This document shows, piece by piece, positions 54,905 through 64,000 of a stretch of 64,000 nucleotides of DNA. Under the pieces are notes generated by a model. That model did no database searches and was not told where the DNA came from. It worked only from the letters and a program-made list of their open reading frames with translations. Every line of letters begins with the position of its first letter. Positions within the stretch are counted from its first letter, which is position 1. The position numbers were made by a program, and so were the translations under genes. Location: the NCBI RefSeq assembly GCF_023065955.2, contig NW_026623100.1:69816727-69880726 (forward strand), in the 5' to 3' direction. The stretch is from Ursus arctos (taxonomy: Eukaryota; Chordata; Mammalia; Carnivora; Ursidae).

Positions 54905-57740
54905 AAGAAGACCTAGAATCTTTTTTCATGTGTCTGTTAGCCATTTGTATGTCTTCATTGGAAAAGTGTCTGTTCATATCTTCTGCCCATTTTTTGATTT
55001 GATTATTTGTTTCATGTGTATTGAGTTTGAGAAGTTCTTTGTAGATCTTGGATACCAGTCTCTTATCTGTAGTGTCATTTGCAAATATCTTCTCCCATTC
55101 TGTGGGTTGCCTCTTAGTGTTTTTTTGACAGTTTCCTTGGCTGTGCAGAAGCTTTTATCTCGATGAAGTCCCACAAGTTCATTTTTTCTTTTGTTTCTCT
55201 TGCTTTTGGAGCTGTGTCATGAAAAAAGTTGCTGTGGCCGATGTCAAAGATGTTACAGCCTATGTCCTCCTCTAGGATTTTGATGGATTCCTGTCTCACA
55301 TCGAGGTCTTTCATCCATTTGGAGTTTATCTTTGTGTATGGTGTGAGAGAGTGGTCAAGTTTCATTCTTTTGCAGGTAGCTGTCCAATTTTCCCAGCACC
55401 ATTTATTGAAGAGACTGTCTTTTTTCCACCGGATGTTTTTTCCTGCTTTATCAAAGATTAGTTGCCCAAAGAGCCGAGGGTCCATTTCTGGGTTCTCTAT
55501 TCTGTTCCATTGGTCTATGTGTCTGTTTTTGTGCCAGTACCATGCTGTCTTTGTGATCACAGCTTTGTAGTATAGCTTAAAATCCAGCAATGTGATGCCC
55601 CCAGCTTTGTTTTTCCTTTTCAACAGTTCCTTGGCGATTCGGGGACTTTTCCAGTTCCACACAAATTTAAGGACTGTTTGTTCCAGTTCTTTGAAAAATG
55701 ACGTTGGTATTTTGATCAGGATGGCATTGAAAGTGTAGATTGCTCTAGGTAGCATAGACATTTTAACTATGTTAATGCTTCTGATCCATGAGCATGGAAT
55801 ATTTTTCCGTCTTTTTGTGTCTTCTTCAATGTCTTTCAAGAGTGATTTGTAGTTTCTAGAATATAGGTCCTTTACGTCTCTGGTTAAGTTAATTCCGAGA
55901 TAATGTATGATTTTTGGTGCTATTGTAAATGGAATGGATTCCCTAATTTCTCTTCCTTTAGCCTCATTGTTCGTGTATAGAAATGCAACTGATTTCTGAG
56001 CATTGATTTTGTATCCCGCCACATTACTGAATTGCTCTATAACTTCTAGAAGTTTGGTGGTGCAGTCTTTTGGGTTTTCCATATAGAGTATCATGTCATC
56101 TGCGAAGAGAGACAGTTTAACTTCTTCTTTGCCGATTTGGATACCTTTGATCCCTTTTTGTTGTCCAATTGCTGTTGCAAGGACTTCTAGTACTATGTTG
56201 AATAATAATGGTGAGAGTGGGCATCCTCGTCATGTTCCTGATCTTAAGGGAAAGGCTTCCAGCTTTTCCCCATTGAGAATGATATTCGCTGTAGGCTTTT
56301 CATAGATGGTTTTTATGAAATTGAGGAATGTACCCTCTATCCCTACACTCTGAAGTGTTTTAATCAGGAAAGGATGCTGTATTTTGTCAAATGCTTTTTC
56401 TGCATCAGTTGAGAGGATCATATGGTTCTTGACTCTTCTTGTTGATATGATCTATCACACTGATCGATTTGCAAATGTTGAACCACCCTTGCATCCCAGG
56501 GATGAATCCCACTTGGTCATGACGGATAATCCTTTTAATTACTGTTGGATCCTATTAGCTAGGATCTTGTTGAGAATTTTGGCGTCCATATTCATCAGGG
56601 ATATCAGTGTGTAATTCTCCTTTTTGATGGGGTCTTTCCGTGGTTTGGGGATCAATGTAATACTGGCCTCATAGAATGAGCTCAAAATCATTAGCCATCA
56701 GGGAAATTCAAATCAAAACCACATCGAGATACCACCTTACGCCAGTTAAAATGGCAAAAATTGACAAGGCAGGAAACAACAAATGTTGGAGAGGATATGG
56801 AGAAAGGGGATCCCTCTTACACTGTTAGTGGGAATGCAAGCTGGTACAGCCACTTTGGAAAACAGTGTGGCGGTCCCTTAAAAAGTTAAAAATTGAGCTA
56901 CCCTATGATCCAGCAATTGCACTACTGGGTATTTACCCCAAAGATACAGACGTAGTGAAGAGAAGGGCCATATGCACCCCAATGTTCATAGCAGCATTGT
57001 CCACAATAGCCAAATTGTGGAAGGAGCCAAGATGCCCTTCAACAGATGACTGGATTAAGAAGATGCGGTCCATATATACAATGGAATATTACTCAGCCAT
57101 CAAAAAGAATGATTTCACAACATTTGCAGCAACATGGACGGGACTGGAGGAGATAATGCTAAGCGAAATAAGTCAAGCAGAGAAAGACAATTATCATATG
57201 GTTTCACTCATTTATGGAACATAAGAAGTAGAAAGATTGGTAGGAGAAGAAAGGAAAGAAGGAAGGGGGTAAAAAGAAGGGGGAATGAACCATGAGAGAC
57301 TGTGGACTCTGGGAAACAAACTGAAGGCTTTAGAGGGGAGGGGGATGGGGGATAGGGATAGGCCAGTGATGGGTATTAAGGAGGGCATGTATTGCATGGT
57401 GCACTGGGTGTTACACGCAAGTAATGAATCATGGAACTTTACATCAAAAACTTGGGATGTAGTGTATGGTGACTAACATTAACATAATAAAAAATTTTTA
57501 TTAAGGGGCGCCTGGGTGGCGCAGTCGTTAAGCGTCTGCCTTCGGCTCAGGGCATGATCCCGGTGTTATGGGATTGAGCCCCACATCAGGCTCCTCCGCT
57601 ATGAGCCTGCTTCTTCCTCTCCCACTCTCCCTGCTTGTGTTCCCTCTCTCGCTGGCTGTCTCTATCTCTGTCAAATAAATAAATAAAATCTTTAAAAAAA
57701 ATTTTTTTTATTAAAAAAAGAAGAAGAAGACCCAGAATCT
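54905..57740 (+). mobile_element. 5'-inverted L1 retrotransposon, non-functional
   Basis: Positions 54921 to about 56680 carry ORF2 sequence in reverse. A 326-codon minus-strand open stretch (55114-56094) includes the L1 reverse-transcriptase C-terminal landmarks [19 protein letters not shown] (nearby) and [14 protein letters not shown]. From about 56681 to 57504 is the forward ORF2 end and 3' UTR. The inverted part ends where the forward part begins (CAGACACATGAAAA / ATTAGCCATCAGGGAAATTC), the signature of twin priming. AAGAAGACCTAGAATCT / AAGAAGACCCAGAATCT flank the unit. ORF1, the 5' UTR and the first part of ORF2 are missing. Confidence 0.92.
57491..57713 (+). mobile_element. CAN SINE inserted in the L1 poly(A) tail
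   Basis: Body about 57505-57697: GGGGCGCCTGGGTGGCGCAG head, CTCCGCTATGAGCCTGCTTC middle, TCAAATAAATAAATAAAATC tail. AAATTTTTATTAA-like sequence repeats on both sides as target duplication. Confidence 0.93.
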
Positions 57741-58132
57741 GCCCTCTGCAAGTTGGAAAACCAGGAAAGCTGGTTTTATCCAGCTGGTGATGTCCAAGTT
57801 GGAAGGCCTGAGAATCCAGGGGCTGATGATATTAGTCCTAGTCAGAGTCCAAAGGCCTAAGAACCAGGAGCACTGACATCCAAGGGATGGGAGGGAGAAG
57901 ACAGATGTCCCAGCTCAAGCAAAGGGAGCAAATTCAGCCTTCCTTGTTTTATTCAGACCTCAACAGATTGGATGGTGCCAATTCTTACTGGGGAGAGTCA
58001 TCTACTTTACTCAGCCTGCTGATTCCAGTGCTAATCTCTTTTGGAAAACCCTCGCCACACCCAGAAACAATGCTTATCCAGATATCTGGGCATGCCTTGG
58101 CCCGGTCAAGCTGACACCTACAATTATCCATC

Positions 58133-58585
58133 CCAATGTGTGAGGACATTGTGGTAGATGTCAATTATGCCATGTTCTTATTCTTGTGCTGGCTGTTGAG
58201 TTTTGGGGTGTTTATTATGTTAGGAATTAATTTAACTATGTTGTTAATTATTTATGTAAAACAAAAGTTGGAAAAGACAAACCTTTAAGTGCCTGGTGCT
58301 TATTAAGCACTTAATTTATTTTGTGTTTCCCTTTCCCCTTCATGGCATCAACCTGGGATTTTTGGATGGACAGACCCACTTTTCAAGAGAAAATCATCTC
58401 ATATCTTCAGTAGCTATTTATTAAGCCCCTTCTCTGGGCCAGGCACTCTCCTAGGCATTCAGGGCACAGCTGGGGGAGGCCAGGGGTGGCCCTCAGTCAG
58501 GAAAGGACCCAAATGAAGATCACTAACAGGGACCTGGGGCCCCCGGGGACCATGGGGACAGGGAGAAAGAAAAGGAGACTAGCTA
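58133..58585. other. 3' intergenic, nothing recognised
   Basis: No coding sequence or clear repeat. ATTAAGCCCCTTCTCTGGGC near 58430 may be an L2 or MIR edge. Confidence 0.45.
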
Positions 58586-58589
58586 GAGG

Positions 58590-58860
58590 GTCCTGGGAGA
58601 GTCACTTTACCTTTCTGACCCCCAGTTTCTTCATCTCCAAAATGGGAACTCCACAGTAATACATTCCAGATGCACTGAATTCGTCTGGGACTCCCCACAC
58701 TATCTGTATTTTCTTATCTCCAAGATTGGCTCTCTTTTATCCTCATTAGGGAAATCCTTCAAAGTCCAGCAAACAATATCTCTTAGTCCTCAAAGGCTTC
58801 TCCAATCAACTCCGGAGCACACCCAGGCCATGTGCTTGCACTGGTCTCTTATATCTTGTG
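58590..58860 (+). repeat. MIR/L2-like relics
   Basis: GAGTCACTTTACCTTTCTGA and TTCTTCATCTCCAAAATGGG are MIR-like; TCAAAGTCCAGCAAACAATA to CAACTCCGGAGCACACCCAG is weakly L2-like. Confidence 0.45.
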
Positions 58861-61035
58861 GACCTATGTTGCTGCCCCAGACCAAACCCTGAAGTCAACC
58901 AGGCCATGTGCAATGGGCTTCAGCTAGGGCCTTGTCAGTTTTCTTCTAAGTTTTATCCTATGGCTGGGGAGATGATGGCTCCAGCCCTTCTTGGGGGTTC
59001 ACTGAGTTCACTGAAACAATCATTCCCTTCTATGAAGTCCTGTCAAACCACTCACTGAACACTGGCATGTGCTGTTTGTTGACTGACTAACCATTTCACC
59101 GAAGTGGTACTTCAAGGCTTTCCTCTCCCAAAAGCATTTGGATGGTAGGAGGAAGAAGCTGAGGATCCATGAGGTTGACTTTGCTGCTTCGAAGGGAGAC
59201 CATCCAGGTCTTCCAAGAAGGTTGAGCTGCCAGTGGCTGCTCGGGGTAGTGGGGAGGCAAAACTCCCCTGTTGTTTCCTCTACAACTGCTCCCAGTCCTG
59301 GAACTGCCCCCGTCCCCCCAAGAACTGGCCTCCTCCTTCCTGACCTCTCACCAAGTCCTCAGAAACCCAGTGGACATCAAGCCTCCCAGGCCTCCATCAT
59401 CCAGGGGAGCAGTTGGCAGTTCCTGCAGACGTCTCTACTCAGAAGATCCTTCAAGGCTGTCAGGAGGCCTGGCTCCTGCTCATCTCTTTTGCTGACCTGA
59501 CTGCCTCTGCAAATTAGAGACCTGTCCTTATGTTCCTCTCGGAGTCTCTATCCTTATGCTCATCCCAATACTGACAGCCTGTGTGCTGAATATGACCACA
59601 GAGCGCCTGCCTATTCTAAGCAAGTCCTCCCTACACAGAATGCAAGCCTAAAGCTCACTCTGTAACCAAGTGTTGGTTGCCTGGATGTGTCCACATTATC
59701 CAGCCTTCAAGATCTTCCTCCTCTTTGATATCTGAATAAACCAGTTGAGCTCCATCCCATATGCCTTCCTGAGGCTCCCTAACCCATGAATGTCCTGTGA
59801 GCCAACTGCTCCTGTCTATCTAGGTCTGTCTCTCTGTGTGTCCCCTGTTTGACTTTCCCCAGGTCCCCAAACCCTGTCTGCCCCACCCAACAGAGGAAGA
59901 CTCTTGTCATTGTGGAGTGAGGAACAATTTGATTCTTCCATGGTCTAGGGAGGGGGTGGGGGGGCTCATGTTTTATAACCAACAGGTCCATTGACCTATT
60001 TTCATTTAAGAAAAAGCAAGCAGTCTTCTTACTAGGAAACATTTTGCCTTCCTTTTAGGCCACAGGCTCCAACTGCATGCAGCCAGCTTAAAAATACTTT
60101 TTTTCATCTTTCACAAATAAAACAGGGCAATGACTCATCCTATCATGTTTTTAAAAGAATCTATTGATCTAAAACTCTGCACACATTTTTCCTGGGACAA
60201 GGTAGATTGGTAAAGAGAGGCCCACATGTACTTGCCTTCTCCTAAGAGGTCAAGATGAGAGACTTGCTCGGGGGAAATTAATAAAGTCTTTGGTTTTGTT
60301 CTAAGAGATGGGTCCTATGGATTTGAGTTCCTGACAGCACATTCTTTGCCTGTTCCCTTTCTGGGCCTAAAGGAAGGAAACAGGTTGGAGAGGGTAGGGG
60401 ATAGAATTTGCAGGCAATTTTCTTTCTTTTACTATTATGTTCAGTTACGCAGGCAATTTTCTAATCTAAGAGTCACTTAGGTTGTAAGTGATTGCTGAGC
60501 CAATCACAGCCCTGCCTCGGCTTACATACACATTTACTAGGTTTAATAAAATTTGGGCATTCCCTTTGATAAATCGAAGAATTTGAAATTTATAATGTAC
60601 AAGAACCTGGTGGGAAATATTCTTATAAAGCAGTTTCTTCTTATCCTGTGAACCATTGTACCTAAAATGAAATCTTCCTTGCAGATTTCAGGTTTTTTAT
60701 GGAGTGTGCTTCAGTCAGCTTGGTATCAAGCCAGGTCCTACTGAGGCCACTAGAAGACTGTATGCAGTAAACCCACCTTCGTAGCAAGAAGGATTTTGGT
60801 TCTGTTGTTAGAAATACTTCTAGTCCAGGAAATAATTAATCAAGAAAAATAAGCAAGTTACTTGTGCATTGATTGTCCGCACAGAGGCCCTAGACTGACG
60901 GAGGAACAGGAGATGCTTCCCGTCGCCTCATCATCACTGACAGGCCCATGAGAGCAAGGTTTCCTTGCAGAGTCAGTCAGCTGGTCCACTCTCACCTCCA
61001 ATGAAGGCTCCTTGGCTCCTTGCCCCCTTGGCTAC
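58861..61035. other. 3' intergenic, no gene seen
   Basis: Small open frames (e.g. 59138-59500) have no recognisable protein features and no convincing splice-linked exons. No RNA gene recognised. Confidence 0.5.
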
Positions 61036-61300
61036 ACATCACGCTTCGCCCCCCACCTCCAGGCATTTTTCACTCCCTTCCCCGTGACTGGAACACCCTC
61101 CCTGACCCTCTGTGGAAATAGTCAAGGTCTTCTCAAGCCCCACCTACTCCAGGAAGGCTTCCAAGACCAGATAGCCCCCTTGCCTTGATCCTCTGTCTGC
61201 CCACAGTGGAAGCCCACTGTTCCTGTCAGGTCTGATATTCCCTCTGTGCCTGACCCAGCCTGGTCATGCCACGGCACCTCAGTGGCACCCGCCTGGGTCA
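61036..61300 (+). repeat. L2 LINE 3' fragment
   Basis: GACTGGAACACCCTCCCTGAC, CCCCACCTACTCCAGGAAGG, CTTCCAAGACCAGATAGCCC follow the L2 tail order. Confidence 0.7.
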
Positions 61301-61479
61301 CTCTGATCTGCAGGTCCTCTCCTCAGAGTGGGGATGAAGTTCCCTTTGCACCCCCCAGCCCACTTTGAGGACAGAATTTTGTTGTGTTCCCCCAAGGTTG
61401 GCATCCCCCAGCCCTAGAGGTGGCCCTGCTTCTGGCCAGCCAGCAACTCCATTGTGGTGGAAATGGCAAGTTGGGTCGA

Positions 61480-61700
61480 GAAAAGCCTGGACGTGGGAAT
61501 CAAGAGGACCAGGTTCTAGTCCCAGCTCTGACCTAAGGCTAGGAAGTCACATCACCTCCCTGAGACTCCCGTTCTTCATCTTGTCATATCCCTCTCACAG
61601 GAGCACAGAAACATCCAATGCACTGATGACAGCATTGCACCCTCAGGCTTGCACACCGCCTGTCACAGGATAGATGTTCAATGAAGGTGTGCTGACTGGA
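61480..61700 (+). repeat. MIR SINE
   Basis: AGGACCAGGTTCTAGTCCCA, AGGAAGTCACATCACCTCCC, CCGTTCTTCATCTTGTCATA, then GTCACAGGATAGATGTTCAAT. Confidence 0.65.
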
Positions 61701-62597
61701 TGAAGGATGATGAGGAGTCCACACTGTCCTGGAGCAGTGACCTTTCCCCTCCTGGGCTCTGACTGCACGAACCAGCCTGACTCACTTGTCAGTCCAGCTG
61801 AGGCCAGCTCTCTGCACCATCTTGATTCTTGCAGAAACTTTGTCTTGTCAGACAGAACACACACTTCCTGTCAGCTTTTATTTCTGTGAGGGCTTGCTTA
61901 CGAGCAGGGCATTCTGTTCTTGGAATTTCTTGTTAAAATATTTCATTTAATTAAGTTTTTACAACCAGCTCTGCTTTGTGTCTGTCAGAAGGTAGGGGCC
62001 AGGGCAGCCCTCTCCTCAGCTCTCTGGGAGGCCAGGTCACAGAGACTCTGGGGAGAGCCGCGGCGAGGCCTGGGGGCTGCGTCCTTGGTTCTTGGGCCAT
62101 TCCTAGGAGCTGGATCCTCCAATCCGCATCTCCATGACAGGCCCCACTGGAGACCTAAGTGGAAATCTCTCTCAGCCCAAGAATGAACTGTGCTGTGTCT
62201 GAGCCCCAAGCATGGTCCGGAACAAATACTCTGTGGACCATCATAGCCACCCCTTCGTTCCCCCAATATTCCAGTCAAGACCCATGCCTTGTCCCCTTCC
62301 TACTCAGAACCCTCCTTAGCCCATTCCTCTGGTCTGTTAAAGCATTACTCAGGTCCTTCTCCCCTGCTGGTCCTACCCAAGTCCCTTGGTTATAACCGCT
62401 TTTCTCGTCCAGTCACACGCTGCCTGGAGACGGTGCCTCCCAGGCCAACCCGGTGATCCATGCACCCTCTCGTCCCCTATGCACCAAGGCCACGATCAGA
62501 GCACCTGTCTCTCCTCCCCAGGCCCCAGCTTGGGGCCTTGCAGGGGAGGCCACAGGAGGTCACTGAACCCAGCTGAGCATGTCCTTTCTTCTCCCCA
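61701..62597. other. 3' intergenic, no gene seen
   Basis: GC-rich with overlapping short open frames in several frames on both strands, as expected from composition. None shows protein features. Confidence 0.5.
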
Positions 62598-62713
62598 CAG
62601 AGCCCAGCTGCCACAGGACAAAACTTGTGGTTAGGGATGTGGCAGAAGGTGCTGTTCTCCTTCACCCATGTTTTGAAAGGTTATAGACCACGGCAGAACG
62701 TGAAGCCACTTAG
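62598..62713 (+). repeat. Direct duplication, copy A
   Basis: AGCCCAGCTGCCACAGGACA, GGGATGTGGCAGAAGGTGCT, TTTTGAAAGGTTATAGACCA, CACTTAGAACA; matches copy B 548 bases downstream with many substitutions and small indels. Confidence 0.8.
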
Positions 62714-63145
62714 AACAGCAGGAGAGGAGGGGGACCAGGTGACCAGGTGGGTTTGTACAGAGTGTTCTCAGCAGGGATGGGGCTGCACCCAACATTCATC
62801 ATGGAGCCTTGGTAACTCTCTTTTTGTAACAAACAAACCAGTGTTTCCACATTAGTCTCCAGGATTCCATGGCAAAGCGTCCCCCCACTTCCCACAGCCC
62901 CAGTGCTGCTGGACAGCCTAGGACAAGTGCTGTGGGGGCCTGGGAGGTGGGCTGCTTCTACACCCTTCCCAGCTCACCAGCAGGCGAAGGCTGTGCCTGG
63001 CTTGTCGCCGGGTAGCACCGGAGGCCGAGGCTCTGCCTCCCAGGGCTCCTTTCCCCCAGCCGGCAGTCTCCTGACCTGGCCCATACCTGGCCTAAGGGAA
63101 CCACTGTGGCCCCTGGATAATTCCAGGCTCCTTGTGCGTTGCTAA

Positions 63146-63288
63146 GAGCCTAGCTGCCACCTGTCAGGAATTCGCGGTCAGGGATGTGGCAGAATGCGCT
63201 GTTTTCCCACACTCATATTTTAAAAGGTTACAGACCATGTGTGCGTAACAGGCAGAACATTAGGTCACTTGTCTCACTTAGAACAATA
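63146..63288 (+). repeat. Direct duplication, copy B
   Basis: AGCCTAGCTGCCACCTGTCA, GGGATGTGGCAGAATGCGCT, TTTTAAAAGGTTACAGACCA, CACTTAGAACA. Has about 27 extra bases near its 3' end relative to copy A. The pair could be a local duplication or two copies of an uncommon repeat. Confidence 0.8.
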
Positions 63289-64000
63289 ATCCGTTTTGCT
63301 AGGGGTCAGGTTGACACAAAGAATCTGTCCAGACCAGGTCTCTGGATGGGACTTAGCCCTCCCCTCAAACTAATGAAATTTTCAACTCGTGGGTACTTGA
63401 GTTAATAAAGTGTGCCACACATCTGCTCAGGCCGCTGGCAGAAGAAAGCCCTGGGGTTCAATTCTGAGATCACTGACATAATGTTTGAGTGGCCTCCCGC
63501 TGGCGCCCGCTGGGACACCAAATTAAGGAAAGCCACACAATGAATGTGTGAGAAAAAACATTAGTGTATAAACACAGAGGCCAAGGCTCCCCGAGGGGAG
63601 GGTGAGCGAGGGGAGGCCTTGGAATTACAGAGAGAGGGTCGGCGGGGGCTACCGCTGGGATTTCACGCCAATGGCCTGCAGGTAATGAATTATTTTAAAG
63701 GAAATTGGCACCGACATGATCCCAGGTCCAAAAGATGAAAAAAGTAAAAAGAGCATATTTTCTATAGCTGTTGAATTAAGGGCTAAAGTACAATGTGAGC
63801 GGTTCTATGCAAAATAAAACCTGGAGGTGAGAATATAAAACAGCCCCAGGAGAGGTTACAATTCAAGCCCGAGGACCCCTGAGAACCTAGCAGCTCCCTC
63901 CCACCAGCCTGGCTCGGGCAGGACAGTGAGGTTGGACTCAGGCCTTCTCCCTCCAGGTCCAGGAAGGAAGGAGCCCCTCGTCCACTGGGACGGGAACTCC
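63289..64000. other. 3' intergenic, no gene seen
   Basis: Contains a stretch (about 63660-63840) of AT-rich non-repetitive sequence with a TATAAAA-like site at 63834 (GAATATAAAACAGC). No coding sequence follows inside the window, so no promoter is called. Confidence 0.4.

Larger units (their letters stand above)
54818..58132 (+). repeat. Older LTR-like repeat split into two parts by a nested L1 and SINE
   Basis: The left part (54818-54904: TATTAGTCAGAGTACTGCAGG, ATAGGAATTGGCTAAGAAAT) and the right part (57741-58132: TCAACAGATTGGATGGTGCC, GGTCAAGCTGACACCTACAA) are the two ends of one widespread repeat type, rejoined when the nested insertion is removed. Family name not certain. Confidence 0.7.

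Noticed and set aside
55114..56094. 326-codon minus-strand open frame as a host gene
   Set aside because: It is L1 ORF2 (reverse-transcriptase C-terminal part) in a truncated, inverted element, not a host gene.
63820..64000. TATAAAA-like site at 63834 as the promoter of a new gene
   Set aside because: No downstream coding sequence, initiator or conserved core elements within the window.
1..64000. CRISPR arrays, prokaryotic operons, rRNA genes
   Set aside because: None seen; gene structure, SINEs and LINEs show a mammalian nuclear genome.

Overview
The window comes from a caniform carnivoran, most likely an arctoid such as a bear or pinniped. The evidence is several tRNA-Lys-derived CAN SINEs (opening GGGGCACCTGGGTGGCGCAG, with CTCCGCTGGGAGCCTGCTTC and (AAATA)n tails) and carnivore-type L1 3' ends. 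The species cannot be fixed from the sequence alone.

The window holds one protein-coding gene: a complete APOB gene (apolipoprotein B-100) on the + strand, from a TATA box at 11286 to a polyadenylation signal at 49677. I could place all 29 coding exons with consistent splice phases. The joined CDS is 13,326 nt and predicts 4,441 residues including a 20-residue signal peptide. The N-terminal lipid-transfer (vitellogenin-like) module is in exons 2-14 and the amphipathic beta and alpha lipid-binding regions are in exons 15-29. Exon 26 alone is 7,197 nt. The apoB-48 mRNA-editing codon (CAA at 41139) and its 11-nt mooring sequence are intact, so both apoB-100 and apoB-48 are expected. Seven N-terminal disulfide pairs known from human apoB are present.

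The main unusual feature is in exon 26. Between the two basic LDL-receptor-binding clusters (site A at 44121, site B at 44382) about 125 codons found in human apoB are missing in frame. The missing block is essentially the loop closed in human by the Cys3167-Cys3297 disulfide, and both cysteines are absent here. The position equivalent to human Arg3480 is Trp, while Arg3500 and Trp4369 are kept. Intron 20 uses a GC-AG splice pair.

Positions 1-11285 are 5' intergenic DNA with MIR, L1, MLT1-like LTR and one young SINE, and no supported gene. Positions 49707-64000 are 3' intergenic DNA. They contain MIR and L2 relics and a three-level nest at 54.8-58.1 kb: an older repeat interrupted by a 5'-inverted L1, whose tail is interrupted by a SINE. 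A diverged direct duplication lies at 62.6 and 63.15 kb. The introns carry further SINEs, a second 5'-inverted L1 just upstream of exon 22, a degenerate minisatellite in intron 18, a tRNA-Lys-like relic, and a decayed copy of the intron 12/exon 13 boundary inside intron 9.
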